From the NCBI RefSeq assembly GCF_964340395.1, contig NC_135550.1:9264864-9328863 (forward strand): DNA of 64,000 bases. Reading direction: 5' to 3'. Position numbers and translations under genes: made by a program. The notes under the pieces are model-generated. The model had not been told where the DNA came from. It ran no database searches and saw only the letters and a program-made list of their open reading frames with translations. Positions 13,301-24,851 of this stretch are shown in pieces. Positions within the stretch are counted from its first letter, which is position 1. Each line of letters starts with the position of its first letter. The stretch comes from Glandiceps talaboti. Lineage: Eukaryota > Hemichordata > Enteropneusta > Spengelidae.

Positions 13301-16300
13301 GGCTAAAACACTAACTTAGCGTCAGTCTTCCCTTGAACATAAAAAATCACAGGTAATCAAAGCATGCAAGTTATGCAAACCATACAAGTGTGTTACACTG
13401 ACAAGTTGTTCTGTGACCGAAAAAACAGCAATAGGGTCAACAAATAATTCTGTTTTAGGTCAATATGTACTGGTTAATATGATTAGGGGTACTAGTATTT
13501 AGATATCAACTTATAACAATAGTCTATTTCTTGCCTACGGCAGTCTTGGGTAGTAATTTGTAGGGCTGGAAATCAGAGATGGATTATTAGGATTATCTTT
13601 CATTCTGGAACCACCTTTTCCTACAACTCTGCTAGAGATTTATTTTCCACATGTAAATTGTAATCCTAATCTGAAGTAGGTTGTATGTATCAATCTCCTG
13701 TGACTTCCAAGCTTGTAGTAACATACCATCTGCTCAGATGGTTTGTTCCACGGTTCCTCACTAGTATATATCATTCTTTCAATTTCTAATAAAGGAACAT
13801 TTTTTTGTAAATAAATAAATAATACATGCAAGGAAACAATTTGGACAGCACAAAGAATGTAAGACATACCCTTTGTGGCTCATTGTAGTCATCTTCAGAG
13901 CCAAGCCCAAGACGACCTGAAAAGTCAAATTTAGCATGTTACATGTCATCTATGTATTGAGTAACGACAACAGACTCTACATGACAATGTACAGGGTACA
14001 TTATCCCTTCTCTCACTTTAGTCTTCATAGAAGACAAGCCTAAGTTAACAAAACCATTTTCAAGAGTTACGACTCCCAACACATAGTGGATGTAAAATCA
14101 TAAACGTCCATACACTACACATTGTGTAGTGAAATTTGAAGTTTTACAGTCACACAAATTTTAGGTTTTGTCATTTCAAAACATCCACATTGGTCTAAGT
14201 TATTCCTTGTTTCCCCTGTCCAGTCACAGGCTGGTCATATTTTATGAGACTTTGAGAGATGAATATGATAACTTTGATATTCAAAAGTAGTTACTTAAAA
14301 TCACAGGTATACTCCAGTTCAATTTGATGTAACCAGTTGTCTGGCATCCCTGTAACCTCTCTCTCTTCCCAAGATAACTTACATTCTCCACATCCCCATG
14401 AAAACTTACCTTATTCTTGACACCCCCCCCCCCCCCCATAAGTACATAATTTACCGATGACTACACAACTTATCACTTGATACAACTTACCATATTTTCC
14501 ACATCCCCATCACTACACAAGTTATCATTTGATACAACTTACCATATTCTCCACATCCCCATGACTACACAACTTACCATTTGATACAACTTACCATAAT
14601 CTCCACATCCCCCATGACTACACAACTTATCATTTGATATAACTTACCATATTCTCCACACCCCCATGAGTACACCTCTCCATCCCGTGTTAATGCTATT
14701 ACATGGCAGTCACCGCAGGAAACTTGTTCCACAGGTTTATCACTAAAGAAATTGATTGGTATGGGAGTATGCACCTCATCACCTTGTGACCCACCACAAC
14801 CAAGGCAGCCATAGTAATCAGAACCAAAAGTATACAGTACACCATTTTCTATAAGAAAATAAACACAAAAATGATATGGATGTCTGTAGTGCACGTCATT
14901 TGAAATCAGCTACACAAATTTTGGTCAATGTGAGAATGTGGGATGGGGTTGTGACCCCCACCTCTAGCCTGCAAATCTTAGTTCTGTTACAAAATTTATC
15001 TATTGTATGGCACATTTTTAAGGATGACATAGCTTTAGTTTAACTGAGAAGGTAACTGAGATTTGAGTAAGAGCAGTTTCAACATTTCTGCTTCTGGCCC
15101 ATCAAGTAACATACTACAAAACCCAACAGACTCATCAAATTTTGTATTTTCAAAGAATTCAAGATGAAATAATTGGTAGCAGCAAAACACAGTTTATCTG
15201 AGTGTAGGAAATCATCTGTCAACTGAATTCTATGAAACTTCAGTATAACTTGTTTGCGTTCAGCAAATAACGTTCTTCATCTGTACATTAAATTTAAAAG
15301 TTTGTGTTTACCATTAAGACAGGCAGTGAATTCTTCTCCACAGGAGACTTGTTTTACAGCTTGGCCATTTAAAGCTTCTACTCTCTTTGGCATCCTATAT
15401 GAGGCAGTGTCACCGTGACCCAACTGACCTACGATCCCTTGACTTCCTTGCACATTCTGGTGGTGAGGTGAAAAATATTAGAGACCGGTTTTCATCTACC
15501 ATATACAGCTCAATTCAAGTGGTTGGTTGAAAACATGATTTTGTATTTCTATGATAATAGGCTCCATTATGTGATTGGCACAAAACATAAAGCAGAGAAC
15601 ATATTTTTTTACACGAACTACTAAGGCCTAATAAAAAATACTGTGTGGTTCCGATTACGCTCAATTTTAGAATAGGTTATGTTATTTTATTATATTTTTT
15701 TTTCATATGTGAGTGTCTAGTTCAGGTTTTCCATTGTTTTCCATATGGTCTCTGCAGTGTTTTTGCTAAGGTTTGGGAACCCCGGTAACAGAAAGGGGGA
15801 AAGAGGTAAAACTGGTAGTGCTTCCCATGCAATGTATCATAGTTTAGGTGGGGAACCCCGGTAAAATGATGTGGGAACCCCGGTAGATTTTACCTACTTA
15901 CCGCCCTTAAATAAAACACTGCTCTCTGTTGTTTATTTCTTCCTATCAGATGTACAGCCATTACAGATTAGAAGAACAGTTTTTGAGTGTCTTTTAAAGT
16001 TGATGGCAGTTTCTGCATCCACTATTTCTCGTGAGACTTCACAATTTTTGCAATTTGATTATTTTTTTCTCGAATACGTAAAAAACAGTTTAGGGTTGGC
16101 AATGAAAAGCTAGGTGGGCTCAGGTAACCGGAACCAAACAATTATTTTTTTTTAGGCCTAACAACAAAATAGTCAATCATAAAACATTGCTACTACCCAA
16201 GTAGTAAAGTAAATTTTGATTAAAAAATACAACAAAATTAGAGCGATATGAGGAACTATATAATACTTCTCACAGGAGCAGTACTTTGTGACAGTATCAA

Positions 16301-19300
16301 CAGTAAAATGGTTGTGAAAATTCAAAGACCATGTACATAGACAGTAACTCCAGCAAAATTACAGAAAATTGAACCATACTACCCATGTGTTAAAATCTTT
16401 CTCATAAGTTACAACAGCAACTATCTAAACCATACTCACAGTCACTGCCCATGTGTAAAGCTCTTTCTCAAAAGTTACTACAGCAAAGTAACTACAGCCT
16501 GTGTACTAGGAATCTTATGACAAACTCAAACAACATTACAGAAAATTGAACTGACGTTACAATAGAAATTATACTTACTGCCCATGTGTAAAGCTCTTTT
16601 TCAACAGTAACTACAGCAAAATGGCAGTGAGCAGCTGAAACCTGTAAGGCACTATCTCCATCTTTGAAGACGTCCAATCTCTGTGGAGACTGCCGTCCTC
16701 CTCCCCAGCAGTACACCTAGAAATATAACATACACTTTATCAATATAGCTTGAGCATTTCCAAGGATGTGATAACAGTTACTTAGCTAAAATATCATTAG
16801 TTCAGCAAAATATATCCACCACATTGAAAAAATGTTCGCAAAATTCAGTGTGGGGTCTGTGTTCGAATACACAATCAATAAATAGTAAAGCAACACTGCA
16901 TGATTTCCTGACCAAAAAGTGGTTCCGTGTTCAAGTAAACATTTTCAAATAAAAGAACTGTTGAAACTTCAGTAGATGAACTTTTCCATTTTCATCTTGG
17001 AAAATTAAACTAACCTCAACCTTATATCTTAAAACCTGTGGGCTGTGTGATATAAAATGATCTTTTTTCCAAGTTTTCCTTTGTTTTTGTGGCCTCATTC
17101 AATTTCACATTTTGTGCTTTCTTTGAAAAAAAAAACAATCATGACACTCACCTCACTGCTTTTGGACGTGACAACAGGAATCGTGTCGACTTGACTGACA
17201 GAAGATTTTAGTTTTCTAGAAGTACTGTTAAGTCCTAGTACTTTTTCTTCCATCAAACTGGAGGAGTCATGGAAGAAAAGATACAACACAGAAATAAGTG
17301 TTCTGAGAGTCAATGAGTGCAATACATCTACCATAGTTCTATGCAAATTTTACTGGGTTTCCAGACAATTGAGGTTTGGGAGACTGAATAGGTTGTACCA
17401 CAGTTTAGACATTATCAATCTTTATGTTAGCCCACAAAAACGACTGTGTACAACTGAACATCAGGATGTTTAAGGTAAATAAGTGCTAGTTTTATACAAC
17501 ACATACTTGTGTCTCTTCAATTTAAACCCAGCGTTACTCATCAAATCCAAGCATAAAGATTTACTTTTGCCTACTAACTACAGCTGGACATTTGTTTTAT
17601 TTATTTATTTACAAGCTAAATTTGTACCTCATTTTTTTCTACATTTCACTTACTTTCCTGAGGTTATAACTCATAATATTCACTGGAAATTGGTGAAAAC
17701 AAGGTCTAAATCCAAATCTTTCTTTCAACAATGCATTGATATGTTAAATGTACCATCTTTGGACACTGTGTGGCCGGATGTAGCTTCAAAAGTTCAGACC
17801 AGTTTGAAATACATTCTTTCAAACATTTCTTGTACCATAGAATAAAAGAGTTTGAAAACAGCTACATTTTACTTACTTTCCTGATGCAAACATTGGATGT
17901 GATAAGACTTGTTCACTTGTCGGTCTCCGTTCTGGTTCTTGTTGTAATAATTCTATAACCAGTGTCTTCATTTGATCCGAATAATTAGGATTAATTTCTA
18001 CTTTGAATCGACCTTTCACTATCTCGTAGCAAAGTTTTAGTGGATTCTGACAAAAAGGAAAGATATATCAATCATGTGAGGTAAGTAACACATGATTTCA
18101 AGAACTGAATAATAAAACATGAACTAGCTCACCAAAACTCATCTACTCAAACAGGGTCCCTCTCAATTTCAAAAGTCCTCATCGAATGTACCATTGTCGG
18201 GTAAGATTTTTGTTGCGCCAGACGATAAAATGAAACAGTATGCTTTGTAAAAATAATGTGCCCATACACCAATGACCTATATAAGTAACTTAGCACTACT
18301 ATACATCATGCATCCAGACTTGATTAAATTGGGTGCTGGCTTCTACTCCATGCTTTGATGTTACGAGGCAATATGCTAGTGAATTCATCTACATACTTAC
18401 TGAAGCATCAAATGTTCTAGTTAATGTCAGCATTTCATACAGTACACATCCAATAGCCCACATGTCACTTTTCATGTTATACCTATTAGTAGAGGGGAGG
18501 ATACACAAAATAGACGTTCATTATTCTTAAGTACTACTTCATTCTCCTAACTTTCTAGGCAAGCAGCCTGCTGGTGAGTGGGTAAGTGTGTGGGCATTAA
18601 TGGCATCATGATATAGTTCACCTTACTGCATGCTAATCTTACACACTTGTTTTCAACACATCTCAGATACATGTATCACATGCAATACACGTACAGCTGA
18701 GAATGAGGAAAATTTATTACAAATAATTTCTTTAAATAATATTCAAACATGAATTCTTGGTACCTGACATAGAATATTACTGCCTAGGCACATCATAAAA
18801 ATAACGACAAAATTTGATTTCTTGTCAACACTATAACTTCCACTCCACTCATGTCTTCACATGCATTATTACTATAGGCATGCATGGAAATAAGTCGACC
18901 TTCTTGTTCTATTTTAACCTTCTAACATGATGTAAAAAAGCTATTGCAGGTACCGATCAACAGGGGCAACACCTATGTCTCTTAAGTCAAGAACAGGGTG
19001 TCAATATACGATGGTGCAATACATGGATGTATGAGTCTTCAAACTATATACATTATTACTATCATGGTAGTACATTTATGAATTTTTATTGGATAGTTTC
19101 TACATTTTTCATTCACTGCTGTGAGAAAGACTCACCTTTCACCTCTTATGATTTCTGGTGACATGTAGTATGGTGTACCAACCACCTACGGGATGGAAAA
19201 AGAAGGAAATTAACCATTTTATCACTTATTACTATAATATTCATAATACGAGTGATTCTTTTATTTATTATTCTATGTAATGATTATTCAAGGAGATCTA

Positions 19301-22300
19301 ATGTTGGATCAAAAAGGTGACAATTCTCATCCTATCAAAAGTGCATTCTTTTATGAATACAATTTCAACAATACATTTCTAAATGATCTATACAAATATT
19401 TTAGTAAATGAAACAAATTTTTCAGCATTCAAAGACATAGCCCTGAATACTAAATGTGTTAACTGATGTCTGCAACATAATCCTACAGGTTTGTAAGTTC
19501 ATAACAATACATGTAAAACTCATAGATGGAAATGACTCATTTCCCATGCTGCCATTCTCGTGCATTTAAGGAACTGTAGACCTTGTTATCAACAGGAATA
19601 TTTACAAATGTAACCAACTTCCTCAACTTCTGTATTAAGCTGATCAACATATTGAAATATCACAGCTCACAATATTCTGGGATTTCCACACACAACTTAA
19701 ATTTGGAACATACAAGAATGATAATTCTCATTTAAAAAATTCTAAATACTCCTTGAATAAAATGATGACTGACCTTCTGTGTGATGTATATTTTTACATG
19801 ATACTGATGAATTAGAAGTTCAAAGCACTTTGAAGAGGAAGTAAGTGCATGTCTATGAAATAACTATAAATACAAAACTTACTGTATCTGCCATTTGGCT
19901 TTTATTGTCAAGTACTTTAGAGATACCAAAGTCACCCAATTTCACTAACGCTGACTTGGTCAGAAAAATATTCAAAGTTTTAATATCTCTGAAATAGAAA
20001 GATAAAAATATGTGATGAAAACATATAAGTGATATGATATATGATATGATATGAGCATCGTGGCTCAGATAAAGTGCAATAAAGTCTCCACGATAGTCTA
20101 ATGCTCCAATACAGTCCCATGACACTTGCCAGTGAGAGAGTGTGGCATACTCAGGGTATTTGTGTAAGTGTTTACAGTATGCCAACCGCCAACCTTTCAA
20201 GTCTTGAATGCAAATGCAGAAGAAAACACTGCACACATTTGTACAAATACACTGAGTACCAGTACTCAAAATAACTGTGTATATAAATGATATGTGCAAG
20301 GCCTGGCAAGGAACTCTTGTATGCTTATTTTCATACTGGTGAAGTAATAATGTTTGCAGTAAATGTACTACAATGAAAATAACAATCATACTAGTACATC
20401 TTGTGTATGCACCAATACCAGTAATTATGGATACATTTGTAATTACTGTTATGAAAATAAAAAAATAAAATAAAAAATAAAATATAAATAAATAAATAAT
20501 AAAAAATAAATAGACCATGTAAATGTACATAGCCTAACATACCAACATCATAGTTGTTTCTGAATCCATTATTCAATTTTATCATGATACAAGTAGACTC
20601 TATTTTCATATATTTTTGAAATTTATGGCTACGTCCTTGACTATTCAAATAACATATTTCAGTGGTATCGCACAGAAGGAATGTAAATGCTTTCTATCCT
20701 GTGGTGACTATTTGTAACCCTCCACCAACAACACAACACATACCTATGAAGAATTCCAAAGTCGTGTATGTGAGCAACAGCTGAGATAATTTGAAAGAAG
20801 TACCATATGATAACCTATAGAAACAAAGATAATAGAAATCAATGCAGGAACTGAGTAATGATTGTAAGAACTTCACACAAGTTAAACATTAAATAAATGA
20901 GACAATGCAGTTATTATATCAAGTGTCTGAATCTACAAAACTCAACTTATAACCCCCACCCCATATCACCACTACACGATCAAAATTTTTTTTTTTTTAA
21001 ATGTTATAAAAATCAAACAAAAAATACCTATCTGTGATAGTGCTCATATCAGAAATTACACATGAGAAATTCTAATGTTTGATTGAAGGGTCCTGGTGTC
21101 AAACATTCATCACTTTCGTAAGGCGAGAATGGTTTTAAAATGAAACACATGACTGACTTAGCGATGATCAACTGCAAATGCCAAAAAAAGAAGAAGAAAA
21201 AAAACAGGAACCCTCTTTGTACAATTTCATCCAGGCAAGAGTTCCCCATTCCAGAACAATCAGGAAATATTAGTATTATTTAATAATATTACAACCAAAG
21301 TTCCACTTCTAAGTTTCAGTCAATTAACTGTCACAATACTTACATGTTCCTCTAACAGTTGTTCAATCTCATGCTGAGCCATAATTTTTTCATACAAAGT
21401 TCCCCCTGTAAGATTAAAACCACACAGGTGATGTTAGACTGGTGATTGTTGTGTGTATATGTATATATTACTAGGTTCATCTACAGAAGTAAATGTATTA
21501 TGTGATTGAAATTCATTTCTATTCACTGAATGACATGATTTTTTTTTTTTTCAAATGAAACAGTTAAATGTACAGTATTTGTATTTGTGTCATTTTTGGA
21601 GTAACCTCTTACCTGTCAATCACAATTATTAATTTCAATAAATTTCTCCACTGAGTCTTGCCCATAGATTCTCATCTTGTTTAGTTCACTAACATTCACT
21701 ATTATTCACATTACAGTAGTACAGTCAGGCAGTATAGTATATACACTGTATAAAGTTTCCAGAAAACATGTCAAACTTTTACATAAAGAAAATGGCAGCT
21801 TATTTATAAAACTGATATACATGGATTTAATTTATTTATTTATTTTAATTTATTGCATATCCAACTTTGCTTTGGTTCTGATGCTGTGGACTATTATTGC
21901 ATCAGTTCACTTTGCACAGAACAGTGTCTGTGTTGTCAGTTTCTTACCATTAGCATACTCCATTTCAATAAGGAGTGTGTCCTCATGGAGGAAGTGATTG
22001 AAATAGCTTATTACATTGGGATGGTTCAGCAAAGATAAAATTTCTATTTCGTTCTGAGAGTCTCTCCTTTCTCTGTCACTGCATCTTGTCAGATCAACTT
22101 CTTTCCAAACTACCAATGAGTTATCCTGAAACAAGAAGAGTATGGCCTCAGCCTGATGTTTTTGTTTGCATTGGGGGGGGGGGGGGGGAAAGGGGGGGTT
22201 ACCTTCCATTTCAGTTCAGTTTGTTAATAATATTATGCATTTAGAAGTCCTCAAAGGATATATATACATGTAGTTTACAGCAATGAAAAACAATATACAC

Positions 22301-23891
22301 AAAACCCCTGAAAAAAAGACGTGTAAAAACAAAGACAAGTTACACATATACAACCTGGTAGCATCGATTTAACAATCTGACGGGACGAACTTGAGAGCAT
22401 TTAAGACAACGATACCTTCTCCCAGATGGGAGATTATCAAAATATAATGCATTAAGTGGATGTTCATTGTCAACAGCAAGCACACGTGCCTTAGTGAGGC
22501 AAAAGTTGATAACATCTGAAATTCTACTAAGTTGTTGCCATATCTTGTCTTGTTTTCTACTGTGCTAATCACCAAATGTGGCCATAAACGTACAGTTTAT
22601 GGCCAATTAGGGTGACCATATTTTTAAAAAGGTTTCTCATTACTTTTTCATGACAACTATGGGTTGGTCGGTCGATTTAAAAAAAATGTAAAAAAATAAA
22701 AAATCTTTTTCATGTTTCTCTGCCCTCCCCTTTTCCTCCTCACTATCTTGTTTTTAACTCAATTGGCCCCTACATTGGATAATTTCCATCATGAAAAGAA
22801 ATGCTGTGTTTGTGAACAAGTGCAGTCGTTTCTATGACTAGATGACGTCCAATAGTCCAGACACTTGCTTGTTCTTGTCAGAGAGGGCACTGTTCCATAA
22901 AATATTAAGGACAGACAAAAATAAAAACATTTTTATATTTATATTTTGATGTCGGAGCTGAAAATTTTGGCCGGTTGGGTAACAAGAAACAGAAAAAAAA
23001 TTGGGTCACCCTCAGACAAATAAACAATAGGACCACTGTTATGTTTAATAACAATGTCATAATAATATCTCATGGTCCAATATTGCCACATTATTTTAAT
23101 TTGCAAAAAGTCAGGTTTTCAAAAGAATGGTGCAAGACTAAAACAGGTTCTAAAATACAAACAGTAACATGTTAGATATCTAGATTTTAACAAGACATCG
23201 TATTTGAAAATTGCAAATCAAAGGGGAAATAAATTAAAAGTAATGAAAAAAGAAATATTATTGTTCATGTTTATTCATGCTGGATTTTTTCATTTTTGAT
23301 CACACATCATATTCCACGTCTGTCGTATTGTTTATGTAGTTCTGAGAAACCTTCGTATTTTTTTGGTGATGATTGATTTCTCTGGACCTGGGACGCCTTA
23401 GGTCGCACTCTGTCTACAATAGTACACACAGGGCCAGGGCCAAATGTCATGTAAATCGACTCCTTTCAAAAGGTAAACAGACTCATGTTCTCATCACATT
23501 CACTGCGGTGTGCGCAATCATTGCTGTCAGCGCTAAAATTGTGTTCATATTACAGGAACAAGCAGTGTCAAAACATAGTACACATTCATATTACAACATA
23601 ACAGACATCCTTATTCACAACATGACAGACATCCTTATTCACATTTGGAGAAGTAAAACCTTTTATAGTCAAATACAGTCTGTCCAGTCCGCGGACGCAA
23701 ATGTCACACGGTCATGTTTTAGCGATATATAAGTGTCGTTGACATTAACATACCTCAGCAACTTTGCGGTACAACACTGCCTCACCGAATGCACCTCTTC
23801 CAAGCACTCGCACTGGAATATACAACTCTTCTTGTCCGGTATCTGAAATAGCCGATGAAATCGACGAGTCTGCAGCAGCCTCGTCAGCCAT
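7399..23891 (-). CDS. NEK9: Serine/threonine-protein kinase Nek9 (NIMA-related kinase with RCC1 repeats), 3' end missing
   Basis: NEK9 is a mitotic kinase acting upstream of NEK6/7 in spindle and centrosome function. Eighteen phase-consistent coding exons (high to low): 23754-23891, 21948-22125, 21344-21405, 20744-20814, 19883-19988, 19136-19185, 18401-18482, 17877-18046, 17152-17257, 16579-16716, 15312-15456, 14648-14848, 13870-13916, 12707-12868, 10975-11083, 10295-10456, 9414-9587, 7399-7458. They encode 720 residues. The kinase domain spans about residues 25-285: glycine loop GRGAFGEA near 31, VVWK lysine 54, HRD with Asp151, DFG at 169-171, then [12 protein letters not shown]1-type blades follow from about 322 to 700 (VSCG, LGxG and FGxxxYG repeats). 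The chosen start, ATG at 23891, has a strong context (AAGATGGC). The last traced exon reads [13 protein letters not shown], as in the human protein after its propeller. The C-terminal coiled-coil exons were not found. Orthology is very secure. Confidence 0.96.
7830..8790. mobile_element. Cluster of foldback elements with a CTATTTCCC...GGGAAATAG hairpin motif
   Basis: Three hairpins of the same design occur at about 7909-7935, 8127-8166 and 8686-8725. The central one sits inside a longer palindrome (about 8060-8260) whose arms both read ACCATAATCACATGCTAT and CACCCGTT with inverted orientation. The right part (8268-8642) has a second inverted copy near 38.5-38.9 kb. No coding capacity is seen. 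This is probably a nested non-autonomous DNA transposon or foldback family. Confidence 0.65.
8268..8642 (+). repeat. Dispersed repeat copy 1 (partner at 38.5-38.9 kb)
   Basis: This sequence is the reverse complement of 38505-38895 over nearly its full length. Shared phrases include CCAGTGCTGG, GGAGGCAACATTTTGGGGCA, GACCAAAGGGCTAGAAAA and AAGGGGAGTAGC. The internal motif CCCATTTTAGACCA recurs several times per copy. Confidence 0.85.
12289..12476. mobile_element. Hairpin MITE family A, copy 1 (NEK9 intron 14)
   Basis: The arms begin ACAGAACCCCA and end TGGGGTTCTGT. Inner arm phrases such as TATTTGCA...GCTTGCAGTGTT match the other arm in inverted orientation. Related copies lie at about 20125-20270 and 54008-54190. 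No coding capacity is seen. Confidence 0.7.
12561..12665. repeat. Dispersed repeat B, copy 1
   Basis: The phrases ACCACTAGTATG, CACCAGTGCAAGTAATCTC and TGGTACATATGTAATAA are shared with 52081-52188 and, more diverged, with about 20345-20450. At 12.3-12.7 and 20.1-20.5 kb it lies directly after a family A hairpin, suggesting one composite element. Confidence 0.75.
12988..13546. mobile_element. Inverted-repeat element in NEK9 intron 13
   Basis: The left arm (12988 to about 13110) contains GACTGCCAGAGGCAA, TATCTAAATACCCCTAATCAT and GACCTAAAAC. The right arm (about 13450-13546) carries the same phrases inverted. The total is about 560 bp. No open frame of note, so it is probably a non-autonomous DNA transposon. 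Confidence 0.65.
14461..14657 (-). repeat. Tandem copies of the NEK9 exon 12 splice-donor edge, period about 52 bp
   Basis: The last bases of exon 12 plus its 5' splice site (plus-strand ACTTACCATATTCTCCACA) recur as donor-like copies at 14485, 14537 and 14589, with the authentic donor at 14642. Spacings are 52, 52 and 53 bp. Each copy keeps an intact GTAAGT and about 20-25 bp of exon-like sequence. Confidence 0.9.
15624..16159. mobile_element. Non-autonomous inverted-repeat element in NEK9 intron 10
   Basis: The termini are about 36 bp and similar in inverted orientation: AGGCCTAATAAAAAATA at the left, AGGCCTAAAAAAAAATA when the right end is reversed, both followed by TGGTTCCG and TTAC. The inside carries GGGAACCCCGGTA three times (about 15776, 15850 and 15870). 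The 80-codon open frame inside resembles no transposase. Confidence 0.65.
16370..16505 (-). repeat. Two partial duplicates of the NEK9 exon 10 end
   Basis: The phrase CCCATGTGTAAAGCTCTTT with following TTACTACAGCAAA, from the 3' end of exon 10 (16579-16625), recurs at about 16382 and 16447. Both copies are preceded by a shared intronic phrase, CAGAAAATTGAAC, at about 16362 and 16540. They lie downstream of exon 10 on the coding strand. Confidence 0.85.
18866..18956 (+). repeat. Dispersed repeat C, copy 1 (NEK9 intron 6)
   Basis: It matches 26551-26640 in the same orientation: ATTACTATA, CTTGTTCTATTTT, TCTAACATGA, AGCTATTGC and GGTACCGA in the same order and spacing. Confidence 0.75.
20125..20450. 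mobile_element. Hairpin MITE family A copy 2 followed by repeat B (NEK9 intron 4)
   Basis: GTGTGGCATACTC, AGAAAACACTGCA, CAAATACACTGAGTACCA and then CATACTAGTA occur in the same order as at 12.3-12.66 kb. It is more diverged than copy 1. Confidence 0.6.
22580..22604. repeat. Perfect short hairpin, 10-bp stem
   Basis: GGCCATAAAC and GTTTATGGCC flank a 5-nt loop. It sits directly beside the inverted-repeat element starting at 22609, in NEK9 intron 1. Confidence 0.7.
22609..23012. mobile_element. Non-autonomous inverted-repeat element in NEK9 intron 1
   Basis: The left end starts AGGGTGACCATATTTTT. The right end, reversed, starts AGGGTGACCCAATTTTT, and both continue with a GTTTCT...TTAC phrase over about 35 bp. 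It is about 404 bp long and AT-rich, with no open frame. Confidence 0.6.
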
Positions 23892-24632
23892 CTTGCAATC
23901 TTGTAAATATATATGCGCATGTGCAGTCGGTATATAAAAATAAAATACAAAGACCAGCGCCAGCTCCCTGTATGTTGTTGACCCGCTCACGTCGGTGGTG
24001 AGCGCAATGATAAGTGCATGCATGCAGTCATTGGTACATGTCTGTTACTGTCTGTCAAGCTCCATATTTCTCTAACAATATTCAGTCTTTTTCTGTGCAT
24101 ATTTATATTTTTCTTTTAATAGTTCTCCTCCATTGTGAACAGCGAAGAAAAGTCCCATGTACTACACTTTGAAAGAGGGGAGATGACACTGTCAGGCTTG
24201 GATAAAATGTTTCCATGACCACAGTCTCACCCAGAAGAAAAATAAAACAGGTGAAGAAATTATTGTTTCATGTCAAATTTTGTTTGTCTGTCTATTATCA
24301 GCTTAATTTTTCTCAGAGATTATTTCTCTCTCAAAGTTGAAGAATAAGTACCAATGCGCAAGTTAAATTTTGTTTTTGCCAGAATAAAGAGGGAGGGGAC
24401 ATGAGAAATATAATTCCACACTCTAATGGAATCTCACACTTGTTGGCGAATTTTTGTCTCATACTCACTGACACAAATCCCACAACTCATGTGAGATATT
24501 GCAAATCTTCACTGATCACTGAATATTTAGCCTGTCAAATACAAAACAATACAATTGTTCTCCCCATATAATCATATCCCCAAAATAGGCTGAGAAATCA
24601 GTAGCATACTCTAGTTACTGTTTGTAGACCAG

Positions 24633-24851
24633 GAAGAGAGCATCATGGGTTTGGCAGATGGTTTGATAGTATTTATTCTTTCAAAGTATTGGAGGCAGAG
24701 AGAAGAGGTACCAAAGCAGTATGTCAACTGTACATACTCTTTGCAAGCCAACGAGTTCTGGACCTTCATCACTTATCAAGACAGACACACTTATAAAGAT
24801 GGGATGAGATCATTTTTAAATGATAAAAACTTGACTGACAGGACTATTCAG
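24633..24851 (+). CDS. Unassigned exon-like open frame, 73 codons
   Basis: The frame is open for exactly 73 codons between a possible acceptor (...TTTGTAGACCAG) and a possible donor (CAG then GTAACATG), phase 0 at both ends. The predicted peptide runs EESIMGLADG to LTDRTIQ and is rich in charged and aromatic residues (KYWRQREEV, EFWTFITYQ). It has no family resemblance that I know. No adjoining exon in a matching phase was found. It lies 740 bp upstream of the NEK9 start on the opposite strand. It could be a lone exon of a divergent gene, a pseudogene fragment, or chance. Confidence 0.25.

Noticed and set aside
19853-20530. 225-codon minus-strand frame containing kinase sequence
   Set aside because: Only 19883-19988 is real NEK9 exon 5. 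The rest reads through introns and repeat A/B sequence, and the splice sites fit the human protein exactly.
23745-24023. Upstream NEK9 start at 24023 (MHALIIALTT)
   Set aside because: The upstream peptide is unlike the family, while ATG 23891 has a strong context and begins an acidic N terminus typical of the family.
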